Under the pieces are notes generated by a model. The model made no database searches and had not been told where the DNA came from. It worked only from the letters and a program-made list of their open reading frames with translations. 64,000 bases of DNA from Mucilaginibacter sp. (GTDB taxonomy: Bacteria; Bacteroidota; Bacteroidia; Sphingobacteriales; Sphingobacteriaceae). A program made the translations under genes and the position numbers. Every line of letters starts with the position of its first letter. The first letter of the stretch is position 1. Location of the stretch: positions 1-64,000 of the forward strand of contig JANXTT010000138.1 of assembly GCA_025352225.1 (NCBI GenBank), read 5' to 3'. Positions 1-8,801 of this stretch are shown one piece after another.

Positions 1-110
1 TGCAATAGTTTTTGATTAGACTTTTAAAACTAATCTCAAAAAAATCATTTACCTATAATCATTTCTTATGAAAGTTTCCAAGGCATTAACCATTAAATTG
101 TTTTAGTTAT

Positions 111-1217
111 ATGCATGCGTTGTGTAAAAATATAAACGCTATTGTAACGCTACCTTTAGTAGCATTATGGGTTGTTGCTTTTTTGTTTTTTACCGGCTTA
201 AACGCGTTTGCTTTTAAAACAAGGTATTATAAGGCACTTACAACCGATACTACCGTTTGTGGCAGTGCCGTTACATTAAATGCAACCACAGGGCTAGCCA
301 ATTATAAATGGAACACTGGTGCTACAACACAATCTATAACCGTAACAAGTTCAGGCAGTTACTGGTGGGAAAATACAGACTATACAAACAACAAGGTAGC
401 TAACGGAGATTTTTCGCTTGGTAATACAGGTTTTACAAGTAGTTACACGGCTCCGGCTTCGCCACCACCGGGAAATTGCTGCGGTTTATTAAGTGTTGAA
501 GGTAATTATGCCATTGCAAGTAATCCACGTAATACACACACTAACTTCGCTTCATTTTATGACCATACTGTTGGTACCGCGGCTGGTAAAATGATGGTTA
601 TTAATGGTGCCGCAACACCTAACGTTACCGTATGGCAAGAAAACATAACCGTTACACCAAATACAACTTATGTTTTTTCAGTATGGTTTGCTTCGGTATA
701 CAGTGCCAATCCTGGTCAATTAAATTTTTCTATAAATGGTAGTCCATTAGGTACCACAGTTTTGTTGTCATCTACAACGGGGCTTTGGCAAAACTTTACA
801 ACAACATGGAGCTCCGGGAGCAGCACATCGGCAACAATTGGCCTTGTCAATCAAAATACTGCAACTAATGGCAATGATTTTGCTTTGGATGATATTGTAT
901 TTGCCCCGATAACTCATCATGATATTACAGTAACACTTAATCCTAACCCTGTTGTAAGTACAACTAATCCATCACCCGCGTGCGCCGTTTATGATCTTAC
1001 GAAAGCAATAAACGGGTATGATGCAAGTACATATAATTACTTTTTTAAAAACCCTGCAGGCACCAGTATCACATTAGCCAACGCGCAGGCTATTAGCCAG
1101 AGTGGCACATATACCATTAGTTCGCAAAACAAAAGTACTGGTTGCCAATCAGCATGGCAGTCTGTAAGTGTAACTATAAATGCCGCTCCGTCTAAGCCCA
1201 TTGTATCATCATTATAA
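111..1217 (+). CDS. Secreted Ig-like / jelly-roll domain protein
   Basis: The 368-residue product has an N-terminal hydrophobic segment (about residues 9-34) that reads as a signal peptide. An Ig/PKD-like stretch with the motif YKWNTGATTQSITV (about 66-80) follows, then a carbohydrate-binding-like beta-sandwich that opens with NGDFSLGNTGF (about 98-108) and ends near residue 270, then part of a second Ig-like module. There is no C-terminal sorting domain. The chain stops right after an inter-module linker (APSKP), as if cut at a repeat boundary. Its neighbours are two more secreted Ig-like proteins and PorP/SprF on the same strand, with gaps of only about 25 nt. It is probably a surface adhesin or matrix component exported with them. 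Ligand and exact function are unknown. The start is the first ATG before the hydrophobic segment; no clear Shine-Dalgarno sequence is visible, which is usual for Bacteroidota. Confidence 0.7.
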   Translation: MHALCKNINAIVTLPLVALWVVAFLFFTGLNAFAFKTRYYKALTTDTTVCGSAVTLNATTGLANYKWNTGATTQSITVTSSGSYWWENTDYTNNKVANGDFSLGNTGFTSSYTAPASPPPGNCCGLLSVEGNYAIASNPRNTHTNFASFYDHTVGTAAGKMMVINGAATPNVTVWQENITVTPNTTYVFSVWFASVYSANPGQLNFSINGSPLGTTVLLSSTTGLWQNFTTTWSSGSSTSATIGLVNQNTATNGNDFALDDIVFAPITHHDITVTLNPNPVVSTTNPSPACAVYDLTKAINGYDASTYNYFFKNPAGTSITLANAQAISQSGTYTISSQNKSTGCQSAWQSVSVTINAAPSKPIVSSL

Positions 1218-1244
1218 AGTAAATAACTGACTAAATTAAATAAT

Positions 1245-1931
1245 ATGGAAACTTTCAAACCTTTAAAAATCGTTTTAACGATGCTGTTGATTTTAGTAAT
1301 GCATATTACATTAGCACAAGCCGCGCCGGGCCCTAGTGATTCAACATCAGTAGCTCCACCTACCGGTACGGCTAATAAAATAATTTGCGCAGGTCAAACC
1401 ATATCCATCAGCGGCCCTCAAGATGCAAGCAATGTTGATTATCCCAGCTACCAATGGTATAAACTGGATGCCGCAGGAGTAGCCCATTTAACCACAACTA
1501 CAACCCGCACCTATACAGAAGTTTCCACTACAAAAGGTTATTATAATTACCAGGTTGTAACAGTAAACGCGAGTGGTTGTACTTCGCCCATGTCTGATAT
1601 ATTTAAAATATATGCCCTACCTGCCATTACAGCAACAATAACAACGTCAAACACGAGCAATACCATTTGTTCTGCTGGGCAAAGTTCTATAATACTTACT
1701 GCAGTGCCATCCAATCCAACGGCTTATACCTATAATTATCAGTGGACCAGAAATGGGGCAAATATTGCCGGGGCAACCAGTAACACTTATACTTTAACAG
1801 AGCAAACAAGCGGCACCGTTACCATGGGCGTAAATATTACCTATGCATTAAATACAGCTTGTGCAGGTACAGCAACAAAAACTATAACAGTATCACCGGT
1901 TCCGGCAAAACCAACAATTACGGCTAACTAA
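1245..1931 (+). CDS. Secreted protein with two Ig-like modules
   Basis: The 228-residue product has a signal peptide (hydrophobic stretch about 9-26, ending LAQAAPG). Two Ig-like modules of adhesin type follow, recognisable by the core patterns YPSYQWYKL (about 65-73) and YNYQWTRNGA (about 163-172), each with paired cysteines. It ends with PVPAKPTITAN, the sort of linker that normally leads into another Ig module, but a TAA stop follows. There is no enzymatic domain and no sorting domain. It lies 27 nt after the first secreted protein and 23 nt before the third, so co-transcription is likely. A structural surface role is inferred; no specific function can be assigned. Confidence 0.7.
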   Translation: METFKPLKIVLTMLLILVMHITLAQAAPGPSDSTSVAPPTGTANKIICAGQTISISGPQDASNVDYPSYQWYKLDAAGVAHLTTTTTRTYTEVSTTKGYYNYQVVTVNASGCTSPMSDIFKIYALPAITATITTSNTSNTICSAGQSSIILTAVPSNPTAYTYNYQWTRNGANIAGATSNTYTLTEQTSGTVTMGVNITYALNTACAGTATKTITVSPVPAKPTITAN

Positions 1932-1954
1932 TTAAATTAACGCAGGAGCCTTAA

Positions 1955-2968
1955 ATGCATGTTTATAAACTAATATATAGCTGCGCCTTGTTTTTGTTTG
2001 GAACCACTATAGCTTTTGCTCAGACGAATAGTGGTTCCACGCAGCAGCTTAATAATGTGTTTACCCTGCACAATGGCGCAACTATTATTTTACATGCCAA
2101 TACAAGCAATGCGGCAGCATACCAATGGTATAAAGATGGGGTTAAGATAGTGGGGGCAATTAAAAAAGATTATAAAACGGGTATTTCGGGTATGTATATG
2201 GTAAGGGCTTTTAATACGCAGGGATGTATGTCAGATCAATCAGACGAGGTTCAGGTAATTGGTACTCCGGCAACCACCAAACCTGTAATTGAAATTCCCG
2301 CAACTGTGACCCCGGGCATTGATACATTGGTTGATTTAATGATCTCGCTTAAATCTTCTAACAAAAAAGCTGTAATGGGTGAAAGTTTTGAATATGAGTT
2401 AAAGGTAAATAACCGAAGCGATCTTACAGCCCACCAGGTTGAAGTAAAATACCAAATACCTTCGGTAATCAATCTTTTACCTATTAAACAGTCAATTAAA
2501 GGTGATTTTGAATACAACCCCAAATTAAATACGTTAACCTGGAAAATACCTAAGCTGGATGGTAAAGCCTCTGTCAATTTGAATGTAACAGTAAAGGTTT
2601 TGCATTCTGGAATAATAGAAAGCACGGTGCATGTAAAAGGCAGGGAGAAAGACCCCATAATGGCGAATAATGTGGCAACTGAAAATCAACAAATTAATGG
2701 CTTAAAGGTACCCACGGTTTTTACGCCTAATGGCGATGGGTTGAATGATACATTTATGATACCGGGTCTGGAATTATATAGTGAAAATGAAATTACCATT
2801 ATTAACCGTTGGGGTAACCATTTATATGAAAAGAAAAACTATAACAATGAGTGGGCAGGGGAAGGATTGGCAGACGGTACTTACTTTTATGTATTGAGAG
2901 CCAAAAATGCATCGGGTGTGTGGGAAACTTATAAGGGATATATCACATTACTACGATCACGAATGTAA
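1955..2968 (+). CDS. Ig-like protein with DUF11-type module and T9SS type B sorting domain
   Basis: The 337-residue product has a signal peptide (about 1-22, ending AFAQ). An Ig-like module follows (AYQWYKDG near residue 54), then a DUF11-like beta-sandwich (about 125-235), then a gliding-motility C-terminal (CHU_C) domain that starts at VFTPNGDGLNDTF (about 252) and includes the signature INRWGNHLYE. In Bacteroidota this C-terminal domain is the type B signal for export by the type IX secretion system, and such proteins are usually encoded beside a PorP/SprF protein, as here 23 nt downstream. This is the only one of the three secreted proteins with the sorting signal, so it may anchor the other two. 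AGGAGCC lies about 8 nt before the ATG and supports the start. Confidence 0.85.
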   Translation: MHVYKLIYSCALFLFGTTIAFAQTNSGSTQQLNNVFTLHNGATIILHANTSNAAAYQWYKDGVKIVGAIKKDYKTGISGMYMVRAFNTQGCMSDQSDEVQVIGTPATTKPVIEIPATVTPGIDTLVDLMISLKSSNKKAVMGESFEYELKVNNRSDLTAHQVEVKYQIPSVINLLPIKQSIKGDFEYNPKLNTLTWKIPKLDGKASVNLNVTVKVLHSGIIESTVHVKGREKDPIMANNVATENQQINGLKVPTVFTPNGDGLNDTFMIPGLELYSENEITIINRWGNHLYEKKNYNNEWAGEGLADGTYFYVLRAKNASGVWETYKGYITLLRSRM

Positions 2969-2991
2969 GTGGAGACATAAATACGATTACA

Positions 2992-3969
2992 ATGAAAAGA
3001 ATTGCATTATTTGCCAGTCTTGTTTTTGCCTTTTTAACAGCAAATGGGCAGCAGGACGCACAGTTTAGCCAATATATATTTAATGGTATATATATTAACC
3101 CTGCCTATGCGGGCTATAAACAAGATATGTACCTGCATAGTTTTGCCCGGTCGCAATGGACGGGTTTAAATGGCGCTCCCCAAACTTATGCCGTTGCCGG
3201 CGATGTTGCTGTAAATGATGGAACAGTAGGATTAGGTTTGCTTTTAAGTCATGATCAGATTGGTGCCCAAAGTACTACCGCCGCTTACGGTAATGCGGCG
3301 TACCGCATAGAATTAGGTAAAACAGGCGAAACATCGTGGCTTGCTTTTGGCATAGGCTTTGGAATTTTGCAAAGTGGCTTAGACGGTACAAAATTATATG
3401 CGGCTCAAGCCGGGGATAGTAATGTTCCATTAGGTTTTCAAAGTGCTATTTTACCCGATGCCCGGATAGGGGTATTATATACCACCGACCATTTTTTTGC
3501 AGGGGCCTCAATTGATAACCTTTTGCCGCAATATATGCATATAACTACCAGCGACCAGAGTTTAACTGTGGTAATACCAAAGCCACACCGCTATTTTACC
3601 GTAGGTGCTTTATTTGCATTAAATGACGAAACCAAAATTAAACCCTCTATTTTAATAAAAGATACGCAGGGGGCTCCCACAAGTATAGACTTAAATGCCT
3701 TTGTTTTATTAAATGATAAACTTTGGCTCGGCGGAACTTATCGTACAGGGCTCTCGGTTTTTAAAAAGAATCTTCCCGCCGGTTTATCATCCTCCAGCGC
3801 GTTGGTAGCCATGGCTGAGTTTTTTGTAAACAAAGACCTCCGGATAGGTTATGCATTTGATTATTCTTTAAATAAATTGGGGAGTTATGGGTACGGCTCC
3901 CACGAACTATCTATAGGGTTTTCCATAAAATCTAAAAGAAATGATGTTTCCAGAACATGCTATTTTTAA
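2992..3969 (+). CDS. PorP/SprF family type IX secretion system membrane protein
   Basis: The 325-residue product has a signal peptide (1-20, ending ANGQ) followed by the family hallmark QDAQFSQYIFN and NPAYAGY (about 21-45). The remainder looks like an outer-membrane beta-barrel. PorP/SprF proteins work with the type IX secretion system and are needed for surface attachment of type B cargo. This one follows the CHU_C-domain protein by 23 nt and is very likely its dedicated partner. Length is normal for the family. The core T9SS genes are not in this window. Confidence 0.9.
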   Translation: MKRIALFASLVFAFLTANGQQDAQFSQYIFNGIYINPAYAGYKQDMYLHSFARSQWTGLNGAPQTYAVAGDVAVNDGTVGLGLLLSHDQIGAQSTTAAYGNAAYRIELGKTGETSWLAFGIGFGILQSGLDGTKLYAAQAGDSNVPLGFQSAILPDARIGVLYTTDHFFAGASIDNLLPQYMHITTSDQSLTVVIPKPHRYFTVGALFALNDETKIKPSILIKDTQGAPTSIDLNAFVLLNDKLWLGGTYRTGLSVFKKNLPAGLSSSSALVAMAEFFVNKDLRIGYAFDYSLNKLGSYGYGSHELSIGFSIKSKRNDVSRTCYF

Positions 3970-4041
3970 TATGTCCTTAAGATCATACAAGCATGATTTC
4001 AAATGATCGGCGTGTTTAGAGACGTTGATAAATATATTACG

Positions 4042-6306
4042 CTATCTGATAGCGTCGCCATAAAAAATGCCGCGTCCATGGGTGCCTACATATACGCGTC
4101 CATACGTTTTGGGATCGCCAGTAATTTGCAATATTAAACTCCAAAGATGTTTGTCGTCATTAATACGGGTCCAGATTTCCCCTTTATCATTAGATCGGAA
4201 AATACCATCTTCTCCGTTAATTACGCCGGCAATATACAGGGCTGGAAAATTAGTATCAGGTGCCGCCTTGCCAAATCCAAATGCATGTATTTCCTGAACC
4301 TTATTTGTTTTTTCAAAGGGCTTATCAATATTATCAGTATGATACAACCCATCAAATGCGGCCAACCATAAGTCGCCTTCCTTACCCGGCGTGGCGTATA
4401 GATGGTCTTGCCCACCACGTATATCGCCGCGTTTAACAGGTTGTGGCAAGCTATTTGGCAAATGCAATGTATGCCCATAAAATGAGTTCCCACTATCGCT
4501 ACTTGTATACAATATTCCATCAAATAAAGCCAGTGCATAAAACTTGGCATCATTAACAGGATCAGCTATGGTGCGGATATTTGTTGGTAAACCCGCTATT
4601 GGTTTCCACGAAGCTCCGTTATCATCTGTAATATAAGGCATGCTATGTTCAGGCGTCCATATCCAAACTTTGCCCGATGCTGATATACTTATTGAGCCAC
4701 GTTTACTCTCGGCTTGGGGTACGGTTTGTGTGGGGTGCCATGTTTTACCGCCATCTAATGTATACCCTATATTTCCGCCACCTACTTGCGTAGAAGCTTC
4801 GCCTACTCTTAACATGATATTGCTGTTTTGAGCAGCGCAAACTATTGCATCTGTATTGGCGAAATGCGGGTTTATAAAGTTTCCTTCGGGTACCGGCTTA
4901 TCCAATTTATGATGTACAAAGCCTCCATAATCGCCAATAGCCGACACCAATGGGACACCCTGAGGCGGACTTAAAAGGTCGAGCCCGACAGTTTCTTCAA
5001 TGCCGTTGTTCACTACACCCCAGGTTGTTGGTTTGCCGCCATCAACGTTAGTTAAATTAAAGGTTTCGTGCAAGCCATATCCTGTTGTAAATATGGCATG
5101 GTCAGCGTTCGACGGATCAATTTCCAAATCAAATAACCAATGGATACCTGTGTGAGCAACATACGGTGCTAAGCTATAATCAAACCTGCCAGCTCCGCCA
5201 GCTGTGAATATGGGCTTCCATGTTTTACCTGCGTCTATACTACGAAAAATATCCTCACCACCAGCCTTACCATACCGGTTAAAAGTACTCACTATAATGG
5301 ATTGTGGATGATGGATATCTACTGCAACCGCGGCGTAGCCAAATGCTTTTCCCTTGTCAGGGTCGGGTTTAACCGGAGTAATGTTTTTCCATTCGCCAGT
5401 TTGCGTATTATATTGATAAAGCGCGCCGTCGGTCATGGGTGTGGGGCCCGGACTAGTGCCGTATGTTATATACATCATTCCATCGGGTGCTAATACGGCA
5501 TGTGTGGGCATCCAATCTATGGGTTGCCCGGCCAAGGGCTGCCAGGTTAAGCCGCCATCGCTGCTGCGAAACAGGCTTTCTTTTCCTTTCTGCGACGTGC
5601 CAGCATATATAATAGACGTCGCGTTATTTTGGATGCCGCTCTTAGGGTCAAATAAAACAAATATGATCCCGTTGGTACGGGGCCTGTAGCGAAAACCCTG
5701 CCCACGATTTGCTCCTTGTGGTGGAGTTGGCACGTCAGGATTGGCAATCGCCGGGAAGCTTGTTACCTGTTTCCAGGTGGCTCCATGGTCTGAACTTTTC
5801 CATAAACCGTCAAGTCGTGTGCCCATGTAAACAATGCTTCCATTATTAGGGTCAACAGCCATGCGTTCGCCGTTTCCTCTTCCGTTCTCGTTGCCGCCCA
5901 TTCTAAAGGGTACATTGGTACGTTCAAATGTTTTACCCTTATTGTTAGATCTTAAAATAGCATTAGGGCCCGGCGAACTGGTGTACGTACCGCAGGCCAT
6001 GTATAAACGGTTTGCATCTGCCGGGTCAAGTGCAATGCTTTCAACCCCCATCAAATTACTCTCTTTATAAGACACCCAATCCAGTAATGGTTCCCATGTT
6101 TTTGATAGATCATTCCAGCGATAGGCTCCACCCATATCGGTGCGGCAATATAAAACCCCTTTGGCGGTTGGATGATATACTAAACCATCTACAAAACCAC
6201 CGCCGCCTATTTGTACACTCTTCCAGTTATATGGCTGTGCTTGTTGTTGAGCATTTACCGATACTATAAAACAAAATATACCGCAACAGAGAAAGATGTT
6301 TTTCAT
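4042..6306 (-). CDS. GH74 endo-xyloglucanase
   Basis: The 754-residue product, read from the ATG at 6306, starts with a signal peptide (MKNIFLCCGIFCF...NAQQ). It has the typical GH74 opening IGGGGFVDGL and CRTDMGGAYRW. The Asp in that second motif (about residue 57) and the one in SAIGDYGGF (about 459) match the two catalytic aspartates of the family. Repeated SSDHGATW / SSDGGLTW motifs are the BNR/Asp-box repeats of the two seven-bladed propellers. The expected role is cleavage of the xyloglucan backbone at the cell surface or in the periplasm. It is a single gene facing PorP, at the edge of the glycan-utilization region. A longer reading from a TTG at 6330 is possible but would precede the signal peptide. 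A palindrome CGCTATCTGATAGCG spans the stop. Confidence 0.9.
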   Translation of the reverse strand: MKNIFLCCGIFCFIVSVNAQQQAQPYNWKSVQIGGGGFVDGLVYHPTAKGVLYCRTDMGGAYRWNDLSKTWEPLLDWVSYKESNLMGVESIALDPADANRLYMACGTYTSSPGPNAILRSNNKGKTFERTNVPFRMGGNENGRGNGERMAVDPNNGSIVYMGTRLDGLWKSSDHGATWKQVTSFPAIANPDVPTPPQGANRGQGFRYRPRTNGIIFVLFDPKSGIQNNATSIIYAGTSQKGKESLFRSSDGGLTWQPLAGQPIDWMPTHAVLAPDGMMYITYGTSPGPTPMTDGALYQYNTQTGEWKNITPVKPDPDKGKAFGYAAVAVDIHHPQSIIVSTFNRYGKAGGEDIFRSIDAGKTWKPIFTAGGAGRFDYSLAPYVAHTGIHWLFDLEIDPSNADHAIFTTGYGLHETFNLTNVDGGKPTTWGVVNNGIEETVGLDLLSPPQGVPLVSAIGDYGGFVHHKLDKPVPEGNFINPHFANTDAIVCAAQNSNIMLRVGEASTQVGGGNIGYTLDGGKTWHPTQTVPQAESKRGSISISASGKVWIWTPEHSMPYITDDNGASWKPIAGLPTNIRTIADPVNDAKFYALALFDGILYTSSDSGNSFYGHTLHLPNSLPQPVKRGDIRGGQDHLYATPGKEGDLWLAAFDGLYHTDNIDKPFEKTNKVQEIHAFGFGKAAPDTNFPALYIAGVINGEDGIFRSNDKGEIWTRINDDKHLWSLILQITGDPKTYGRVYVGTHGRGIFYGDAIR

Positions 6307-6404
6307 AACAAGCATTTTAGCAATGGGCAAAATTAAATATTTGGCAGCTGCTGGTATGTAACAATGTGATAGATAAGATGAGTGGATTTTAATTTAGTGC
6401 GGAC

Positions 6405-6430
6405 AAGAAGTTTATAATATCTTTAACGTG
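6405..6430 (+). promoter_or_regulatory. Candidate promoter for the DUF6438 lipoprotein gene
   Basis: The segment holds AGTTTATAATATCTTTAAC, a near match to the Bacteroidota -7 element (TATCTTTA against TAnnTTTG), about 45 nt before the ATG at 6472. Almost the same string precedes the Dabb gene near 42668-42682. No convincing -33 box was found, so this is tentative. Confidence 0.3.
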
Positions 6431-6471
6431 AACAGCTAATTATAATAGATTTTAAACGTACTCCTAAATTT

Positions 6472-7575
6472 ATGACCCGAAGAACTATCATAGCGTTGTT
6501 TGTTTTATTGAACCTGTTTGCTTGTAAGCAAAAAAAATCAAACAACTACGCGACACAAATTCTAGGAGAATGGAAATCTACGAGGTATGGCATTGATAAA
6601 AAAGACTATGCATTTTTAAACAATAACTTCTGTGAGAATAAGTTAGGTTATTTAACTAGAAATCCAGGACATAATCCGGATAAGAATATTGTAACATTTT
6701 TGGGAACTAAAACTAAATATGAAATTGAAGGAGATAGTTTAAAAATATTTAACCTTAGCAGCAAAACGTGGGATAGGATGCAGATATTGAGTATGGTTGG
6801 AGATACGCTTGATGTAGAAAATAACAACGGTACTTTTGTGAAGTACACTAGAGTGCATTATAAAATTGATACCACTTTATCGCAATTTGATCAAGTTGTC
6901 GTTTCAGCGTCAGGATGTTTTGGTTTTTGCCCGGCAAATAATGTAATGGTTGATCAAGCTGGCGAAATTACATACTATGGCGAGATATACTCTAAGAAAG
7001 GCTTTTATGGGTCAAAAATAGGGACTCAACAATTCGAAAAAATTAAGCGGGGTTTTCCTTTAATTGATCTTACTAACCTGAAGGAGACTTACGGGGGCGG
7101 AGGTTGTGGTGAAACGATAAGTGTAACTTTTATAAAAGATCATCAGATCATAAAAACAATTGAAGACTTTGGAGATCAAGCACCAACAGAATTTGTGTGG
7201 GCTTATACAGCTGTAAGGTACTTGTATCAGCAAGTAAAACTTGATACCTTAAATAAACTTCCGCCAGCGTTTAATATCCACCGGCTTCAATTCGGATACG
7301 GTAACAAAATATCCCACTTGGGTCAATCAGAAAACTTTTATTTGTGGAATTTACTTAAGCAAGCTAAAGAAACGAATCAATTGGTTAAGGGTAAATACAA
7401 TTTAAAGTTTGAAGGTAACCATCAACTATTAAAAATTGAAACCGATGGGCAGCTATACCAGTTTATATCTAAAAACGGTAACAAACATACTTATGATATT
7501 GGTTTCAACTTTGTAAAAAGAAATCCAAAAGCTATGGGTTTTAAAATCAAAAATGAATATGATTATCCCTACTGA
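6472..7575 (+). CDS. DUF6438 domain lipoprotein
   Basis: The 367-residue product is a predicted lipoprotein, with lipobox LFAC and Cys18. Residues about 27-125 look like a lipocalin-type beta-barrel (ILGEWKSTRYG... with short strands). A DUF6438 module follows, marked by SASGCFGFCPANN (about 147-159, Cys150 and Cys154) and GGGGCGETISV. The last 100 residues are unassigned. DUF6438 has no known function; it is common in secreted Bacteroidota proteins. The gene converges on the GH53 gene and overlaps its stop codon by 7 bp. Its link to the glycan locus is only positional. Confidence 0.75.
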   Translation: MTRRTIIALFVLLNLFACKQKKSNNYATQILGEWKSTRYGIDKKDYAFLNNNFCENKLGYLTRNPGHNPDKNIVTFLGTKTKYEIEGDSLKIFNLSSKTWDRMQILSMVGDTLDVENNNGTFVKYTRVHYKIDTTLSQFDQVVVSASGCFGFCPANNVMVDQAGEITYYGEIYSKKGFYGSKIGTQQFEKIKRGFPLIDLTNLKETYGGGGCGETISVTFIKDHQIIKTIEDFGDQAPTEFVWAYTAVRYLYQQVKLDTLNKLPPAFNIHRLQFGYGNKISHLGQSENFYLWNLLKQAKETNQLVKGKYNLKFEGNHQLLKIETDGQLYQFISKNGNKHTYDIGFNFVKRNPKAMGFKIKNEYDYPY

Positions 7576-8630
7576 ATTAAAAACGCATCCATTGCTTTGG
7601 TAGGTTTACCGGTATTATCAAATGCGCCTAATGAATAGCTTTGCCAGTTGTATGCCTCTGGTTCCCAATAAAATACGCCCAGTCCGTTGCCGCCTGTAAC
7701 CGAGTTTGTTTTAGTAATCAGGTCCGTTAAAAACGAGTTACATATCGTTGGCGAATTTACATCCATACCAACTTCGCAAATCATTACTTGTTTACTGTAG
7801 CGTGCTACCATATCATTCATATTCGTTAGGCACTGCGCATTAAGGGTTGACCAGTTGGTTGTTGAAGGATAGAGCGACATGCCGATTATATCGTAATTTA
7901 CGCCATTGGTTTTAAGCCCGTCAAACATATAGCGGAAAAGGTTATTATCATAGCCATTGGAGATATGAACAATTACTTTGGTAGTTGTACTCACTGCTTT
8001 AACTGCCGCGGAGCCACTATTAACTAACGCGGCAAAATTGGCCATGTATTTAGATGCGCGGCCCTCTTCCCATAGCATGCCATCATTGGTCTCATTACCT
8101 ACCTGTACCCAATCAGGTGTTATCCCGTTTGTTTTTAAGGCATTCATTACATCAAGGGTATGGTTGTAAACAGATGTTTTTAAGGCATTAATATCCTGGC
8201 CCATCCATGCCGCGGGTTTATTTTGTTTACCCGGGTCGGCCCAGCTATCACTATAATGAAAATCGATCATGATCCTCATACCTAAAGTTTTGGCGCGCAT
8301 AGCTTTAACAATAAGGTCGGCCTTATTGCACCAGTTATCAGCCGGGTTAACCCAAACCCTTAGCCGTATGGAGTTAATACCCTTATCTTTTAATATCTGC
8401 AAAATATCTTGTTGGGTGCCGGCCGAATTATAAAATTTATAACCAGAACCTTCCATCTGAGTTATCCAGCTAACATCAGCACCTTTAGCAAAGGTTGCAG
8501 GTAATCCGATAGGGGCAGGTGGAGTTGTTGTGGCAGGAGGTTCAGGAGTTGGAGTTGAGCCGCTTTTGCCACAACTTATTATTGATATGGATAGGATAAG
8601 CAAAGCCATCCATTTAATTTTATTGATCAT
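7569..8630 (-). CDS. GH53 arabinogalactan endo-beta-1,4-galactanase lipoprotein
   Basis: The 353-residue product has a lipobox (IISC, Cys20), then a Pro/Thr linker and a GH53 TIM barrel. Family motifs visible are FAKGADVSWITQME (about 47-60), RLRVWVNP, MIDFHYSDSWADPGKQ, the acid/base Glu180 in VQVGNETNDGML and the nucleophile Glu286 in ICEVGMD. The enzyme cleaves the beta-1,4-galactan chains of type I arabinogalactan from pectin. The lipid anchor suggests the outer membrane, possibly the cell surface. It lies 171 nt downstream of the GH29 gene on the same strand. Lengths and motifs are complete, so it should be active. Confidence 0.93.
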   Translation of the reverse strand: MINKIKWMALLILSISIISCGKSGSTPTPEPPATTTPPAPIGLPATFAKGADVSWITQMEGSGYKFYNSAGTQQDILQILKDKGINSIRLRVWVNPADNWCNKADLIVKAMRAKTLGMRIMIDFHYSDSWADPGKQNKPAAWMGQDINALKTSVYNHTLDVMNALKTNGITPDWVQVGNETNDGMLWEEGRASKYMANFAALVNSGSAAVKAVSTTTKVIVHISNGYDNNLFRYMFDGLKTNGVNYDIIGMSLYPSTTNWSTLNAQCLTNMNDMVARYSKQVMICEVGMDVNSPTICNSFLTDLITKTNSVTGGNGLGVFYWEPEAYNWQSYSLGAFDNTGKPTKAMDAFLIQ

Positions 8631-8801
8631 GATTTTTATGTCAGTTATAATATCCCCTCAGCAAATAAGCTATTCAACGTATTCAATTTGCGCTAAGTTG
8701 TGTATATGGTTATTATACAAATAGAGGCAATCTAAATATCTTTAACTTGTTCAAATAGTTATATGTTTTGTTCAATAAGGTATAACTGGCTAAATCAAAC
8801 A

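Noticed and set aside
111..2968. One long adhesin gene broken by frameshifts
   Set aside because: Each of the three frames has its own signal peptide and a normal intergenic gap, so they are separate genes rather than fragments.
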